Assembly: GCA_027364495.1 (NCBI GenBank)
Contig: DAHXPE010000449.1
Coordinates: forward strand, 1 to 5,513
DNA length: 5,513 bases
Origin: Candidatus Heimdallarchaeota archaeon
GTDB taxonomy: Archaea; Asgardarchaeota; Heimdallarchaeia; Hodarchaeales; LC-3
Direction of reading: 5' to 3'
The notes below the pieces were generated by a model, which saw only the letters and a list, made by a program, of their open reading frames with translations, searched no databases and was not told the origin of the DNA. Below, one piece after another: positions 4,506-5,513 of this stretch; position 1 is the stretch's first letter; every line of letters begins with the position of its first letter. The position numbers and the translations under genes are program-made.

Positions 4506-5513
4506 TTAAATTCTGGTAGATTTAGAGAATTTTGATTTTTCTTTGCTGATACCTTCCTTTGCTTGTTTAAAATGCAATGGGGCATTATATTTAGTAAAAT
4601 ATATTTTATCTTCCAGGTTCCGAGGAATGTATAATTTTGAGTTGTCATTAAGACCTATCCATTCAAGAGATTTAATTTCTTCAAGAGTTGTAGGAAGAGA
4701 TTTTAACGGTACATTGAAAAGAGCTATAATTTGCAGATTCTGTAATATTTTTAAAAATTCAGGTAATTCCTTTATTAAAGTATTGTTTATTGCTAACGCT
4801 TGTGAACATTGAAGGTTAGTGATACCGTCTGGTGAATCACATATTGGATTTTCACCGATATATAAATAAGTGAGAGAACGTAGATTTCCAATGGAATCTG
4901 GTATAGTTTCTATTTTCCTTGTTTTTAGTGAGATCCACTGGAAAGTCACGTTTTCAATAAATGGTAATAATTCAGTCAATTCATTATATTCCATATTTAA
5001 TTTTTCTGAATTACTTAAATAATTAATTTTATCTGGTAATATTTTAAAATTATTAGATGTTAAATCTAATATTCTCAAATTCAATAAATCTTGGAAATAT
5101 GCTGGTAAATTTGATAAATTAGTGTTTTCTAAACATAATTCATATAAATTTTTAAGATTACCAAAAGAGTCTGATAATGAAAATAAACTAGTATTTGTTA
5201 TTGAGATAAAATTTGTTTCTAATCGACCAAAAGAATTGGGTGAAGAACTTAATTTATTATCATCTAAGTGAAGTTCATTCAATTTTGCCAGGTCACCAAA
5301 AGAATCTGGTAAACTAGTCAAATTATTATTCTGAAGAGTTAGTAGTTCTACAGATTCTAATTGACTCCAAAAATTGAGTAAAGATGTAAACTTATTGTGA
5401 TTTAAAAATAAATAGGTAATATTTGTTAAATTTTCGATTGATGAAGGTAGTTCAGATAATTGATTAAAAATAAGTTCGATTTTCTGTAAATTTTTCAATT
5501 GGCAAATAGAATC
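4506..5513 (-). CDS. Leucine-rich-repeat protein, 5' end outside the window
   Basis: The frame is open to the right edge (DSICQLKNLQ from base 5513), so the N-terminus is missing. About 13 tandem LRRs of mostly 23 residues can be counted, on the pattern LPxSIxNLxxLxxLxLxxNxL. Clear units begin DSICQLKNL, SSIENLTNI, DSFGDLAKL, DSFGNLKNL and DSIGNLRSL. Two units are 22 residues and degenerate (NSFGRLETNF and PFIENVTFQW). The array ends with RNLEDKIYFTKY and a lysine- and serine-rich tail (KEGISKEKSKFSKSTRI) without LRRs. No transmembrane segment or enzyme domain is visible in the part shown. Such arrays form a curved protein-binding surface; the partner is unknown. The TTG at 5498 is within a repeat and is not a credible start. 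It is the upstream member of a probable operon with the Pth2-like and Pelota genes. Confidence 0.88.
   Translation of the reverse strand, partial: DSICQLKNLQKIELIFNQLSELPSSIENLTNITYLFLNHNKFTSLLNFWSQLESVELLTLQNNNLTSLPDSFGDLAKLNELHLDDNKLSSSPNSFGRLETNFISITNTSLFSLSDSFGNLKNLYELCLENTNLSNLPAYFQDLLNLRILDLTSNNFKILPDKINYLSNSEKLNMEYNELTELLPFIENVTFQWISLKTRKIETIPDSIGNLRSLTYLYIGENPICDSPDGITNLQCSQALAINNTLIKELPEFLKILQNLQIIALFNVPLKSLPTTLEEIKSLEWIGLNDNSKLYIPRNLEDKIYFTKYNAPLHFKQAKEGISKEKSKFSKSTRI

Noticed and set aside
4487..4648. A 54-residue N-terminal extension of the Pth2-like frame starting at an ATG at 4648
   Set aside because: It overlaps the end of the LRR gene, has no resemblance to the family, and the family's first strand starts right after the ATG at 4486.
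4543..4812. Plus-strand open frame within the LRR gene
   Set aside because: It is a reverse-strand shadow of the repeat array.
5496..5498. TTG as the start of the LRR gene
   Set aside because: The frame stays open to the window edge and the residues before it (DSICQ) complete a leucine-rich repeat, so the true start is outside.

Overview
The window is archaeal DNA. The main evidence is Pelota (Dom34), an archaeal-type phosphopantetheine adenylyltransferase, a short archaeal NusA-like KH protein, a Pth2-family protein, a diglycine-ended beta-grasp modifier, archaeal TATA boxes (a 10-base ATTTATAAAT occurs upstream of two genes) and TTG starts with Shine-Dalgarno-like sites. The DNA is strongly AT-rich and carries a long leucine-rich-repeat (LRR) protein of the LPxSIxNLxxLxxLxLxxN type. 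That combination suggests an Asgard lineage (Heimdall- or Loki-like), but this is inference; nothing in the window proves it below domain level.

Layout. 1-46: TATA box and ribosome binding site of argF. 47-985 (+): ornithine carbamoyltransferase. 991-1272 (-): MoaD/Urm1/SAMP-like modifier, convergent with argF with 5 bases between the stop codons. 1273-1514: divergent intergenic region with promoters in both directions and a good candidate box C/D guide RNA with an unusual internal hairpin. 1515-1985 (+): phosphopantetheine adenylyltransferase (CoA synthesis). 1986-2533: a 548-base gap that holds a GC-raised island rich in perfect stems (about 2040-2308, candidate structured RNA), then very AT-rich DNA and the next promoter. 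2534-3031 (+): NusA-like KH protein that appears to lack the GxxG loop and one zinc-ligand cysteine. Three genes on the minus strand run from the right edge: an LRR protein (5513-4506, 5' end outside the window), a Pth2-like protein (4486-4148) and Pelota (4135-3035). Gaps of 19 and 12 bases make them a likely operon. Pelota ends 3 bases from the NusA-like gene.

The most interesting unit is the right-hand operon. Pelota splits or rescues stalled ribosomes, and Pth2 enzymes cut peptidyl-tRNA, so pairing the two is sensible for ribosome rescue. However, this Pth2 homologue keeps the family's C-terminal half while losing the catalytic lysine/histidine region and the conserved Gly-Lys/Arg-Thr-Gln loop. 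It looks like a pseudoenzyme that may have become a binding factor, co-transcribed with an LRR protein of unknown partner. The other points for follow-up are the box C/D candidate at 1353-1461 and the unassigned structured region at 2040-2308.
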